From Isoetes taiwanensis (lineage: Eukaryota; Streptophyta; Lycopodiopsida; Isoetales; Isoetaceae), in NCBI GenBank assembly GCA_021234155.1, contig JAJEKV010000047.1, forward strand, positions 2,902,494 through 2,966,493: a stretch of DNA of 64,000 bases, given 5' to 3'. This document shows, piece by piece, positions 1 through 11,517 of this stretch. Each line of letters starts with the position of its first letter. The first letter of the stretch is position 1. The notes beneath the pieces were generated by a model that was not told the origin of the DNA, searched no databases, and worked only from the letters and a program-made list of their open reading frames with translations. The translations under genes were made by a program, and so were the position numbers.

Positions 1-960
1 CCGACATTCCTATTCAATGATTGAAAGCAAGCAGCTTACTGATGTGCTGGAGATGGCACATATATTGTAAATAATGCATAAATGTTCAAGGTGGATTTTT
101 ATGCCAATCAGATGGCACGTTGTTTCAACTTATGTTTCTTACTAATATTGAACAAAGCATATGATATACAGGGGAAGGGTATCATGAATTTTTGGTTGCT
201 GGTTCTCACCCCAACCTCATGTGGAACCACCCTGTAGTGGCAAAGCCTAGCACAAAAACACAAAAGCTTACTGGATGAGCATGGCAGCCCCTTGGATTGA
301 GGGGAGGGGAATATGCTTTGGAAGATGCTATTTTGTGAATGGGATGGTATGTTTTGAGATATATGCCCCAGGCAACTAGCCAGATCGCAAGACATTGCTT
401 ACAGTTGTTGGACTTCGAACTTTCTTTTATCTTTTTACCCTCATTTTTGGACCAGTTTTTCCATCTTTTTGTCTTTTTCCTTGAGTTTCTATCTGGTCAG
501 GATCTGTTGAACTGTTTGTGCTTACTTTCGTTCTCATTATGTCAAAGTAGTTTTGGAAGTTGAAGATAATATGGTTCTAATGCAAGATGCATTCATCCCA
601 AATCCAAATGTGGAGTTCTCTAATGCAATGAAGAGCAAAATTATCGGGCTGTATTTCTCCTTTCCCATTGCTATATCCAACGCTTTGAGCACAACATGGT
701 TCTTTTATACGATGCCTCCCTTTTATCCCTTTTATCGACGCCCTCTTCCGGATGATACTTGGCAGATTAACATACAATTATAAGCACTCTATTAAGCTGT
801 CCTGGTTTAAAGGACCCCTTTCCTCCCTATGAGAGAAGAGTAGATTTCTCCGGTAATGCACGCTGGGAAGAAATTTTGGGCTATGATTTTTTTGACGGCT
901 CTGCCAGACTTGGCGGCACACAAGCGCGTAATAAACGGAAGAAATTATGTACATGAACTG
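1..960. other. Left edge, no gene recognised
   Basis: This stretch is AT-rich, with short open frames on both strands and no family signature. A 76-codon frame at 553-783 is open, but it has no recognisable domain and no clear exon boundaries. I see no promoter or RNA gene I can support. Confidence 0.4.
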
Positions 961-1028
961 GCTATGGCGGAAACATTCTTCGGCTATGGCAGAGGCTATG
1001 GCGGACACATTCTTGGGCTATGGCAGAG
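961..1028. repeat. 34-bp tandem duplication (2 copies)
   Basis: Two adjacent 34-bp units (961-994 and 995-1028) differ at only a few positions. Each begins GCTATGGCGGA and contains an internal GGCTATGGC. Confidence 0.85.
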
Positions 1029-1219
1029 GCAGCTTTATAAAGACACAATCTTTTTAGGCCCTTTTTCCATGACAAGGTTGTCTTAAAATTTTCGGAGTTT
1101 GATTGGGCCATTAAGCAAATAAGATTTTCATGGATAGTTTTGCGACATGTCTCATTTACATACCGTACAGTTTTGTTGTCCATTTTCTTCCGGGGGCTAA
1201 CCATCTCATTCGTGTGCTT

Positions 1220-1950
1220 TCATCTTGTGAATCTCTGGTTGAAGCAAATCAAGCATTCCAGAAAGTACAAGGATTGATTGCTATACTTGAAATGCAATTA
1301 TCACTGCCAATGCCTAGCTGGGCAAAGATGTGGTGGCCCTTCACTTGTGCGAGAGCATGTGGTGGAATGAATGTGCAGACCCGAACAAATATATACTCCC
1401 TAGCATCCCTAAAGCATGTGCTGGCATGTATGCCAAAGAGAAAGGTACATACATCCATGAGCTTATCATTGAGAGTAGGCTTCAATCTGATACCTTTGTT
1501 GGACATTTTTGGGAAATGTGGGAGTTTGGAGGAAGCAGAACATGTGTTTGATGGATTACAGAATAGAGACGTGGTGTCGTGGAGCGCAATGGTTGCAGCA
1601 TATGCCCAAAATGGAGAAGGATGTAGACCTGGATTATTTCCAAAGAATGTAGAAAGATGGCGCGAAACCTAGCAAAGTTACATTTCTTGGGCTTTTGAAA
1701 GCCTGCACTACCATAGGCACAATAGAGAAGGGTAGATGTATTCATGAGGAGATAATTGAAAGTGGCCTGCAACTTGATGTTGTCATTGGGAGTACAATTG
1801 TGGATATATATGCCAAGTGCAAGAACATGGAAGAGGCATGTTGGGTGCTCTATAACTTGCCTAGTCGAAATGTTGTCTCATGGAATGCAATAATTGCTGG
1901 ATATGCTCAGCAAGGTCAAAGTCACCTTGCCTTGGACCTCGCATATGAAG
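1220..1950 (+). pseudogene. PLS-class pentatricopeptide repeat (PPR) pseudogene fragment
   Basis: PPR proteins of the PLS class bind organellar RNA, for example in C-to-U editing. About four repeats survive. In order, a C-rich L-type piece gives ACAGMYAKEKGTYIHELIIE, then IFGKCGSLEEAEHVFDGL and NRDVVSWSAMVAAYAQNGEG, then KACTTIGTIEKGRCIHEEII, and finally DIYAKCKNMEEACWVL followed by SRNVVSWNAIIAGYAQQGQ. These are canonical PLS signatures. The reading frame shifts at about 1300, 1500 and 1620, and an in-frame stop lies near 1650, so no single frame spans the region. There is no N-terminal transit peptide and no E or DYW tail. It is a broken internal fragment. The family call is firm, and pseudogene status follows from several independent breaks. 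Confidence 0.9.
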
Positions 1951-2107
1951 GTGGGTCAGTTAATGTAAAATGGGGTGAGAGGGATATGAAGTATCATAAA
2001 TTGGAGATGCCTTGGATATATTGCTAGAGATTGCCTACATGAAGATGAATGACCAACAAGAAGTGATGGGGCGGAACCATCTAGTGATGTTCAGCTTGTT
2101 AGCAATT

Positions 2108-2720
2108 GAGGCCAATTGTCTTTTAACCCCTGGGTTGTTACAATTATGATCTGAAATACAGTCACCAAGGATGTATGGATTTGGATCTGTGCAAAAAGAT
2201 CAAGGGGCCTGTGTAGTGAATCTGTGTGGTGTTGTGGTGGAGATGTGTGGTCTGTGTGGTGGAACAAGGATATATGGATCTTATAACTGAGCCAGTCGTC
2301 TTTGAGGCCATTTGTTTTTTTATCTCAGTGGGTTGTTACAATTATGATCTAAAATACAGTCACGAAGGATAAATGGATCTGGATCTGTATAGACAGATAA
2401 ACGACCTGCGTGTTTTGTGGTGGAGATGAGTGGTCTATGTGATGAATCAAGGATATGTGGATTTGGATCTGTGTAGAGAGATCATGGGACCTGTATGGTG
2501 GATCTTTGTAGTGGAGCTAGATGGTCTTTGTGGTAGAGCTGTATGGTGAACCTGTGTGGTTAATGAGCTGTGTGGTGGACGTGGGCGGTTGATTATGTAT
2601 ATGGTTCAGCCACTTATGTGATCGTTACAACTCAGGTCAGTTGTCTTTTACCCCGGTAGACTATTACGATTTGAGCTAGAATCTATGAAAGATCTAATAG
2701 TCGCAGCCGCTTGGGGAGGG
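2108..2720. repeat. Degenerate ~195-bp direct repeats
   Basis: The block beginning GAGGCCAATTGTCTTTTAAC near 2108 recurs near 2302, and more diverged near 2633 (TCAGTTGTCTTTTACCCC). Each is followed by a CTATTACGATTTGAGCT or GTTACAATTATGATCTGAAA segment. Between them are GTGTGGTGGA-type short repeats. No coding potential was seen. Confidence 0.7.
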
Positions 2721-2934
2721 CTCCTTGAGCATAGCCCATAAAGGGCCTTATATGCCAAGTCACCTTTTGGAAAGGATCTTGGGAGGAAAGGTAAGAGCTC
2801 AACATCTAAGGAGGAGCTCAATGTTTTAAAATAGCAATTTTGATTGATTATAAAAACATAACTTTCAAGTATGATTTAAGCCACCTCAACCTCCGGCCAC
2901 AGAGGGCAACCCTCCGTGCGCAGCACCTTGTTTT

Positions 2935-3340
2935 TTTTGGTCATATAAAATGCATATTAATATGTATCAAAAGGAACTCTGAGTGCATATTTTCTCATCA
3001 TATAAAATGCATATTAGTAAGTATCAGAAGGAATTTTGAGTACATATTTTTGTACGCATAAAGGGTTCTTATAAATATAAAAGAATTTTGAGTGCATAGT
3101 TTTATGTGCATTTGTTGTATAAATACATATATGAAGAAATTCTTTTATATATATTCGTTGTACAAAACACATTTTAGCACGTACAAAAAGATTTATAAGC
3201 GTATATTTTTTGTCATATAAAATACATATTAGCGTGTATCCGAAGGAATTCTAAGTGCATATTTTTATATAAATTCGTCGTATAAAATATGTATTAGTGC
3301 ATATCAGAAGGAGCATTTTACCATATAAAATACGTATCAT
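2935..3340. repeat. AT-rich degenerate tandem repeat (~60-bp unit)
   Basis: Repeated units contain CATATAAAATGCATATTA, GTATCAGAAGGAATT and GAGTGCATATTTT. At least five recognisable copies are present, two of them close (2940-3060) and the others decayed. The short ORF over this stretch is a by-product of the repeat. Confidence 0.75.
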
Positions 3341-3458
3341 CTCATTTTTTCAACTTTAGAAATAAAAAGTGAGTTGAAAACGAATTTTAGCATATCGCTT
3401 CGACTTACCTAAAAACCATCAAATTGTTTTGCTATTTAAGTCTGTCAAGATTTTTGTT

Positions 3459-4702
3459 CATTGAAAAGCTCTTAATGTCCACTATCTTGAAGCACAAGAA
3501 CCGCCTGAACCTGGGGTGTTATTATTCAATTATGCAAGTTTTGAAAAGTGGCCTCTTTCTATTCTATCTGTAATCATTGTTGAAACTACACTTTTGATGA
3601 AGTTTCCTCTGTCTTCTTGTCGTAGCGTCTTTTAAATTACTGCTCATTTTATTTTCCTACCGATTATTAGGTTTCTCATTTAGAATTATCCTAAGAATGT
3701 ATAACTACTATTTCTACTCGAGGGACTCCTATTTTTTGTGGTCAATGTTGGGGACTTTATTCCCAACTCTACCTACAACCCTCCCTACAAGGTAGTTAGC
3801 TCAACCACTCAGGGCATTGTCCACATGCAATGACATATTATAAGCCCAATTTGCTTCTAGAAGCCGTGGCATATTATACTTTCTCCTCCTTAGTGTGGCT
3901 AGTATATTAGCAGTTCGCAAAAATTGGAAGAACCTATCAAAAGCATTGACAAAATGCTACCAGGACATAGAAGTTAAAATGAAGAGAAAAGACACTTGAA
4001 CTAGAAGGTTTCGTAATCACACCAGAAAATCAAGTAAAAGGTTGATTTTTAAATCAATCCTGATATTATGAGTCATGCATAACCTATCATTTCCAAGTTG
4101 ATCAAACTTGAAATGATTTCTCATATGCAAGTCGTATTGCATGTTGAGACATATAAAGGACGGTTCTATCGCCTCACTAGACGAACCCCAATGAGGATGA
4201 AATTGGACTTTCATTTATTGGAAAGCTCTTAGTGTCCACTACTCTGACATGCAAAAATCAACTGAATTTGAGGTGTCGTCATCCAGTCATGCAAGTTTTG
4301 ACAAGTGGCCTTTTCCTATGCTATTTTTTTTTTCTAAAACTGCACTTTTGATGAAGTTTCCTCTGTTCTCTTGTCTTGACATCATTTAAAGTTATCACTC
4401 ACTTTATTGTCATACTAATTATTAAGATTCTCATTTAGAATTACCCTAAGAATGAGTATAACCATAATTCTACTCAAGGAAAGAAAAGTCTCCCACTTTT
4501 CGTGGTCAATGTTTAGGACTTTATTCCTAGCTCTCCTTACAACTCTTCCTACAAGGTCAGTTAGCTCAATTACTCAGGATATTGTCCACACTCAATGATA
4601 GAGTATAAGACCGGTCTGCTGCCAGGACCCGTGGGGTATTGCACTTTCTCCAATCTAAAAAATTGGAAGCACCTATCAAAAGCATTGACAAAATGATACC
4701 GA
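3459..4702. repeat. Two diverged ~500-bp direct repeats with spacer
   Basis: Segment 3459-3972 recurs at 4210-4702. Shared landmarks in the same order are AAAGCTCTTARTGTCCACTA, TATGCAAGTTTTGAMAAGTG, TGATGAAGTTTCCTCTGT, GGACTTTATTCC and CCTATCAAAAGCATTGACAA. The ~240-bp spacer has no recognised gene. The arrangement could be a pair of decayed LTRs or a local duplication. I saw no primer-binding site, polypurine tract or pol sequence. Confidence 0.65.
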
Positions 4703-4737
4703 GAGCATCTACAACATTCTATAACATTATTATTTTA

Positions 4738-5440
4738 GCACTTGCAAAGGTCCAAAAACTTACTAATTTTTCCCTAGATTCCCTTAGATTTTACGAGATT
4801 CCCCTAGATTTTATGAGATTTCCTTAGATGTCCTCAGATTCTATGAGCTTTTCTTACATTCTATCAAGATTCCCCAAGATTGTCTATGATATTATGATGT
4901 CCTTAGATTCACATCAATTTCTATGAGATTCCTGTAGATTCCCTTAGATTTGCCTAGATTTTATGAGACTGCTTTATGTTCTATTACATTTCGTGCAATC
5001 CCTTTATATTCTATGAAGATTTTTCTAGGTTCTCTAGGATTCCATTAGATTTTATGAGAATTCCTTAGATTAATTTAAATTTTGTGAGATTCCCTTAGAT
5101 CTCTAAGGCTTCATGAAGGTTTCTTTAGATTTTCGTTATGTTCTAGAACATTCTAGAAAGTCCTAGAACATTCTAGAAAGTCCTAGACCATTTTAGAATG
5201 TACTAGAATCAAATTTCTATAGATCCCTTGTGTTTGCCTCAGATTTCGTGAGATTCCCTTACTTTCTACAACTTTTAGAAGATTTTACAACTTTTTGAAT
5301 TGTTCTAGAAGGTTTTATATTCTAGAACCTTCTGGAACTTTCTAGAAGGGTCTAGAACTTTCTAAAAGGTTATAGAAGGCTCATGAACTTTATTCTACGA
5401 ACATCCGAGAACATTCTAGAACTTTCTAACCAAGAAGCAC
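4738..5440. repeat. Degenerate short-period repeat, TTAGATT then TTCTAGAA rich
   Basis: The first half (4738-5130) is built of degenerate GATTCCCTTAGATTTTATGA-like units. The second half (5140-5420) is dense in TTCTAGAA palindromes. At 5141-5158 and 5320-5347 these form uninterrupted alternating GAA/TTC triplets at 5-bp spacing, the form of a heat-shock element. No adjacent gene was identified, so a regulatory role is unproven. Confidence 0.7.
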
Positions 5441-5607
5441 AATGCCTATCCTCATCTGAATAGCTTGCTTATATACTGGAAAAGGAAGCTCTTTTTTGCA
5501 TCTATGCATGTGGGATGTATATGCATGTCCTAAGTTCTAGAACAATCTTGAATATTCTAGAACCATTTGACTTAAAGATAACCTTAAGAAAAGAAAGAAA
5601 AATATTT

Positions 5608-5685
5608 TTTAGTGGAAGTGTGGAGAGTTGGCTAACGGGTTTTCTTGGGGATGATGAAATCAAGGGTTCAAATCCATTCTAATAT
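5608..5685 (+). other. Possible tRNA-derived (SINE-like) sequence
   Basis: A good RNA polymerase III B-box (GGTTCAAATCC near 5667) follows an A-box-like TGGCTAACGGG about 35 bp upstream, the spacing expected for a tRNA-type promoter. I could not close an acceptor stem or assign an anticodon. A SINE head or tRNA relic is therefore more likely than a functional tRNA. Confidence 0.25.
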
Positions 5686-6893
5686 AAAGAATTTGATTAC
5701 AGATTTCGTGAGAAAAGGCGGATGTGATTATCACCACCAAATGGAAATCTGAAGGCCTGGAATTTTGCCAAATCCGAAAGAATGCAAGGCAGTGGGGGTG
5801 TTGCTCAACAACTGAAAATTTACAATGGTATTCACAAGGAGCTAAAGGAACATGATATTTGGCGAGCCAGAACCTCGAAACTAGTGATAGCTTCATCCAC
5901 AAAATCGAGATGCAATTCGACTATGGCAGGGCTCTTAGGTACATCTCTTTCTTGATTGCATGCATATGCTTTTTTATATTTTTAAACAGTTAGGCCCTTT
6001 TTCCACGGTAATCGTATTTCCAAAAGTCACATATTTTATCAAATGATGTTTGGCCACCTATTGTCATAAAAGAAAATCACTTTTCCACTATAAAAATAAG
6101 ACATGTCTTATTTAGGTTCGGAATAGGTTTGGATTGTAAATGAAGTCTTATTCTATTCTGGGGGATGTCCCCTGCCATAAAATAAGACACCTAGTCTTAT
6201 TTGAAAATATAACTAAAAGGGAAAAACTACAAAATGCCCTTATGTTTTGACGAATTTCACCAGATGCCCTTAACTTTTCATAATTTCACCAAATGCCCTT
6301 GGTCAACGTATAATGTATTTTGTATTTTTGAAAATTAGTCAAATACCCCTAAAATTTACGTTAATTCCTCAAATGCCCTTATGTTTCTTTTAAATTTCCA
6401 AAATGCCTTTGAGATCTATAACGTGTATTTTTTTTTTAAATTTTAAAAGTTGCAAATTTACAAAATACCCTTTAGTTTTAAGCAAATTATGCAGATCGAT
6501 CCGACGGATCGCGATTCTCGAGCCAGACGAGCATGCAAGAGTTGCATGCGTTGCCTGCATGCATTGCATGCATTTCGGGCCTCTCATCCGGTTAGGGGAT
6601 CGCTATTTCTTCCTGCATTCGCCTTCAGCTTCTCATCGGCGCTTTCTCTTCGCCCAGCAGTGTTTCAGGTTATGTTCTATGCTCTCCCTCCCTCCCTCCC
6701 TTAAGTATTTTGTTTATATATGTTGTTCGCGTGGCACGCGCTTTAATCAGCCCCTCGCTTTTTCGAGGTTTTTGTTCTTCTCTATTGTGTTTTGTGGTCT
6801 TATGCAGGTACAGGGGCGTTGCACGACGTTGGTTTCTTTTTGGAGCGTGGGTTTTTTGGGAAGTTTAGCGGCCGTTGTCTAAGCCCAACGCCT

Positions 6894-6965
6894 AGGGCTT
6901 ATCGCTAGGGTTTTCCTCGAAAACCGAAAGGGCTGGTTTTTTAATCCGGGCGATAAGCCCTAAGC
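6894..6965. other. Hairpin inside the MULE
   Basis: AGGGCTTATCGC and its exact complement GCGATAAGCCCT flank a loop of about 48 bp, forming a perfect 12-bp stem. Function unknown. Confidence 0.5.
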
Positions 6966-7226
6966 GGTACACTAGCCAAACATCTATGATATATTTTTGT
7001 ATTTTGGGGTCCGTGTTATTATATTTGGATATTCCTGTATTTTTGTTTTTGGGTAGCTTGCGATATGCAGCTACCCACTCTCTACCATTGTAATTACACT
7101 GCTGGGATGAATAGAAAAGCCCCATCGCATAGGTTATGTTCTATGCTCTCATGCAGAGGAGGGGCTTCCTCTTGCATGGGTTGACCTTTCGTGGCATTTC
7201 CTATCATTCTTGTTTCTCTTCGACCT

Positions 7227-7366
7227 GACCTTTCCTGGCGTATCCCTTCCTGGCGTTTCTTATCGTTCTCGGTTCTCTTCTACCTTGGCCTGCGTTGACC
7301 TTTCCTGGCGCATCCCTTCCTGGCGTTTCCTATCTTTCTCGTATCTCTTCCTATCCTTCTCGTCTC
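7227..7366. repeat. 70-bp tandem duplication inside the MULE
   Basis: Two ~70-bp units start at 7227 and 7297 with GACCTTTCCTGGCG. Each contains ATCCCTTCCTGGCGTTTC and a pyrimidine-rich tail. Confidence 0.75.
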
Positions 7367-8379
7367 GCTTCTACCTCGGCATTCCTCCACTATGGGGCAA
7401 TTCTTGAGCCTTCATCTCGGATCGACGGGAAGTTCTCTTCTTTCGGGCGTTGTTGTGTCATGCGAGTCGCAGCTCGAGAATTGAAATGCCTTTGAACAAC
7501 ATCGTATTATCACTGGAGGCAACATCGCAACTATCGCAAGAGCCTGTGCCTCCAGAGTTGTGAGAGAATAATCCGTAAAAAAATATTGAGAAAATAGAAT
7601 TTGTGCAAAATCATGAGAGCTTCTGAACAAAAATCAATAGAGCAAGCAAAACTTGATGGAGCAAAATGAGTTTCAATCAAAAGCAAATTCGATGGAGCCT
7701 CCTGTGCCTTCTTTTTTTCGTTTTGAAGAACCGTGCACAAAAATAAGCGTTGATCCAAAAACGATGCCAAAAAAATATTTGTTGAAAAAGGGTGTTCCAT
7801 TGAATACGAAAAACTGAAGGGCATTTTATGAAAGTTGAAATATTAGAAGGGTATACATTGACCAAGGGCATGTAGTAAAATTATGAAAACTTAGGGGCAT
7901 CTGGTGAAATTCGTCAAAACATAAGGGCATTTTGTAGTTTGTCTCTAACTAGGAATAAGACGTGCCTTATTTTTTCATGGTTTTCCACTAGTATTTTAGT
8001 GGTGTCATATTTTGTGATGGGGAGTGGCTTGGTGGAAACATAGAGAAAGGTGACAACATTGTAGTTCTAGCTGAAAAGGGCAATCAGGAGAATGCAGATT
8101 CTTATTGTTAGAATCAGAGCTTGGGTTTAGAATCCCAGTATGCCAATCTCAGTCTCCTATCCACAAAATCTCCTGCTCATAACTCCCTCACAAAATCTCC
8201 TACCCACAATTCAGCCACAAGCTCATTCTTCACTGCCTTGCCTTTTATCTATGCTCGCTCCTTTATTTATATCTTTTCTTAACTGATATTTAGTTCATAC
8301 ACGTGTTCTTATTTGGGTACCTTTCAATTTGCTTTTTTGTAAATACCATAGGCCATTAATATGGCATGACCAAACCCAA

Positions 8380-9395
8380 CAATCCCATTCATGCCATATC
8401 TCTCCACTAGATATTCCCAGAATTTCCTTGAACAAGCTAAGCTTACATTCCGTCATTGCCTTGGTAAGCAAGTCTGATGCTTGATATGAGATCTTCACAT
8501 ACTGCATAACTAGCTCATCTTTCATAATAAGGTCCCTTATGAAATGAATATGCAATTCTATGTATTTGGTCCTTTCATGATGCACATGATTTTTTGCATA
8601 GCAATACAACTCAAACTGTCTATGAAAAGAACTGTAGGCCTAGATTGATGGAGGCCTATCTCAGTTAATAGTCTTCTTATCGAAATGATTTTTTAGCATC
8701 TAAGGAAGAGGCTGAATACTCTGCTTCTGCAGATGACATGGCAACAGATGACTGCTTTTTACTCTTCCACGATATTACACCTCATGCAAGGACCAAAGCA
8801 TAATCAGATGTAGATCTTCTAGCATCTAGGTCCCCTGCCAAGTCAGCATCTAAATACGCAAACATAGACAAATTATTAGAATTAAAAGTAATTTCATGAT
8901 CTTTGGTGCCTTTTAAATATCTCAGAATTTGTTTGGCTGCAATCCAAAATCCCCTGCCTCGGTTGTTGTTTTATCTACTCAACAAGTTTACTGCATAAGC
9001 AATATCTGGACACGTATTGTTGGCCACATAAATCAAGCATCCTATGAGCTCCCTGTATGGTATGTTTTCCATTTCTATTTTTTCAAGTTTAGATGACGGA
9101 CATTTATAGCCCGCTACAAGTGGAGTGTTCACTGTCTTTGCATTTTCTAGACCAAATCTTTTTATCATATTCTCAATATTCCTTGCTTGACACAGCTTAA
9201 GCATTCTATTTTCCTTATCTCTACTCATCTCAATGCCCAAAAACTATTTCAACTCTCCAAGATCTGTCATCTTAAATCTTCTCTTCAACACTTCCTTGCA
9301 TTTATTCAGGCATTTTACACTATTTGCTGCCATTATGCAGTCATCTATATATAATACTAATGGAGAAATGTGAGGATATTCTGTGCACAATCCTA
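8380..9395 (-). pseudogene. Ty1/copia retrotransposon remnant: RT C-terminal half and RNase H
   Basis: On the minus strand the order is: RT catalytic strand PLVLYIDDCIMA (YIDD form of YVDD) near 9350; the thumb/connection segment GIEMSRDKENRMLKLCQ through PDIAYAVNLLSR; then RNase H. The RNase H has AYLDADLAGDLDARRSTSDY, VISWKSKKQSSVA and MSSAEAEYSAS, ending with HHERTKYIELHIHFIRDLI and ISYQASDLLTKAM. The order and motifs are those of copia pol. Several in-frame stops and frame changes show that it is dead. Gag, protease, integrase and the first half of RT are missing. The sequence stops being recognisable just right of 9395. Confidence 0.93.
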
Positions 9396-10137
9396 GCCGT
9401 TAGACTAATTTTTTTAATACCGACGATAGAGATTGTCTTGCATTGCAGTTGGGTTAAGCAAAATTAACTGCTCTGGTTTGGTCGAGAGGCTGGGCCTGGC
9501 ATCTGAGAGGTCAGGCCTGGCATCTGATTCTGAAGTATGTTTTTCAAGTTTTCTATAAGTTGTGTTATACCAGTGGGTTTTTATCCATGAGCCGCTAGCA
9601 TATATGGCAGGGTCAATTAAACACCCATGAGCCGCTAAAAGATTTTTCTGTTTGAAGGCCATGTGATATGATGTGTTCAGCTCTTTTTATAATGCGATGC
9701 AACACAAAGATGCAGATTGGATTCAGGATTTTTTTATATCAAGAGAGCAATCGCTGAACGCAAATTCGTTAATGCACACCCTTGCTGATTGAAGCAATGC
9801 AAAGCTTAAGAAGAGATGATTTTCATGTGCTTTTGTTGTTTCTTCTAAATTGGTTGGGTTGCAATTTGAAGCATTGTTAAAGGAAGCATGCCAAAACTTA
9901 CAGAAATTATGGTGCTTTTACACAATGTGAGTTTCTAAACAGCGCCATTTTTCTATTTTGTATGCTGATGCAACTTATAACTATTTTGACGTGCACAAAT
10001 TATAGTTATGTACTACATTGAGTTTTGGATGCATTCCACCACTTACATATGCACTACCATTCAAATATTCGGACAATCCGGAATATAAATTTTCTGTGAC
10101 AATGGTATTGATTTGCCTTGTTCTTCTTGGCTTAGGA
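9396..10137. other. Intervening sequence, no gene recognised
   Basis: AT-rich. A short motif CCATGAGCCGCTA occurs twice near 9585 and 9626. An 82-codon minus-strand frame (9414-9662) matches nothing I recognise. There is no LTR boundary for the neighbouring copia remnant. Confidence 0.4.
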
Positions 10138-10262
10138 AAGTAAGAGTTCGGAGGCTGTCATATGCAGCAAGAATTATTGTACTCATTGCAGTTGGCTTCG
10201 CAGCATCCATAACGGGATTCTTTGCAGGAAATTTCATGAAGATATGGTTGCAAAAGATTTGA
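10138..10262 (+). pseudogene. Exon-like fragment encoding a C-terminal membrane segment
   Basis: A TTCTTCTTGGCTTAG acceptor-like tract precedes an open frame reading LSYAARIIVLIAVGFAAS and then ITGFFAGNFMKIWLQKI, ending in TGA. About 20 hydrophobic residues flanked by basic residues would form one transmembrane helix at a C-terminus. No family was recognised and no upstream exons were found. A captured last exon is plausible. Chance hydrophobicity in AT-rich DNA is the alternative. Confidence 0.3.
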
Positions 10263-11239
10263 TTGTATCGGGAAATATGCCAGGCAAGATCTAAGCTGGC
10301 TTAAGCTTCTAAAATGCAAAAGAAGGGGGATTGCGGATGGATCTGCCATCGACTGAATGAGCAATATAGTCAATAAGTGGCAGCGCCACACCTAGAAAAT
10401 CCTGTTTAACTCTCCTCAGCTTCTCCCAATGTTTCAGAGATTAAAGAGGATCATCCTCAAAACCTGCCGGATTCTTACTCCCCGATGCTCAAATTATTCA
10501 AAGTTCCTCTTGTCACATATTGTGGATTGAAGCAAGCTACATTTCGGACGAATTAAACAAGAAGAAGGCCACAGAGTTCTAAAATGAGGCTGAAATGGAT
10601 ATGCATATACGCTGGAAGGGCATTTCAACAAATACAAATAAAACAGGAGCATTTGGACATTTATGTAGAAAAACAGGGGCATTTTTAGAATTTTCCCTAA
10701 AAATAAAGGTGGTATGTGGGCTTTGGAACATCGTGTTTGACATGCTCCAAAAAGCTGGCTAATGAATGGATTGATTGTTCTTAGAAGAGGTAAGCCATTG
10801 TTGTAAAGTTGCATATTTGCTACTATTTGTTCAAAATATTCTTGCTTTGCCGCTTGATAGGTAGATGAAGGATATATCAAGGGATTGAAGGCATTCTTAT
10901 GGTTTTCACAATAAAGAACAGAGATGTTCAGGAAATCATTATTATCATGTTCAGTGTGCAAACATAATTCTTTGACGAGATAGAAACACAAGGATTGATC
11001 CTTGCATTCCATTATGAAAATTTGTCTTGGGATGCAAATTGCAGTTCGTTACCGAATATGCATTAAGACTCCTTTCTTTATTGTTAACCATCCCTTCTAT
11101 TTCTTCTACCAATGTAGACAAAATATGCACACTGCCAAGTTAATCTATGTAGCTACTACATTGAATCATATCTACATGCCAGTATAAACTACTATTTTGA
11201 TCCTTCTCTAACCCTCCAAAACCGCTCACACTATCTCCA
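10263..11239. other. No supportable gene
   Basis: A 172-codon minus-strand frame spans 10494-11012 but has no recognisable domain. It crosses a low-complexity GGGGCATTT segment like the MULE termini (about 10615-10700). I treat it as non-coding. Confidence 0.4.
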
Positions 11240-11517
11240 CCCGATTTGGGTTGGAAAACCTAGGAGCGTGGAAACCCTTCCAAGTTTCCGCAAAACCCGG
11301 AAGGGTTTCCATCTTTGAACACGGAAGGGTTCCATTAAAAAAAAAAAAAATATTTAGATGCCAGGTCCGTCAGTAATAAATTTACAGAATTTAATTCACG
11401 CACCTGTTTCGGAAGAGATTTTTTTTTCGAGAATGTGCTTTTCTGTTCTTAGCTCTTCGTCCGGCCGCTTGGCGGTTATCTAAACACCGGAGTATAATTG
11501 CTTCATTCTATACAAGA

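Larger units (their letters stand above)
6219..7945. mobile_element. Mutator-like (MULE) non-autonomous element, Pack-MULE candidate
   Basis: The left end has AACTACAAAATGCCCTTATG, TTTTGACGAATTTCACCAGA and AAATGCCCTTGGTCAACGTA in order. The right end carries the same landmarks inverted (7826-7945), giving TIRs of more than 110 bp. Flanks read TAACTAAAA on the left and TAACTAGGA on the right, consistent with a decayed 9-bp target duplication. Long TIRs with a 9-11-bp duplication are the Mutator signature. No transposase is present. The interior (about 6480-7450) is markedly more GC-rich than its surroundings and resembles 5' gene sequence, so it may be captured host DNA. Internal frames are short, overlap one another and match nothing I know. 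Confidence 0.75.
5998..8045. mobile_element. Outer inverted-repeat element hosting a nested MULE
   Basis: Outside the nested element, the left flank has TTTTTCCACGGTAA and CCACTATAAAAATAAGACAT. The right flank has the imperfect inverse, with ATAAGACGTGCCTTATT, CACTAGTATTTTAGTGG and GGTGGAAAC. The flanks look like halves of one small inverted-repeat element split by the 6219-7945 insertion. The ends are approximate. Confidence 0.45.

Noticed and set aside
6403-6882. 159-codon ORF inside the MULE
   Set aside because: It overlaps another frame, starts in the terminal repeat, and has an improbable Phe/Leu/Cys composition with no family match.
10494-11012. 172-codon minus-strand ORF
   Set aside because: No domain, no exon context, and it crosses a low-complexity transposon-terminus-like stretch.
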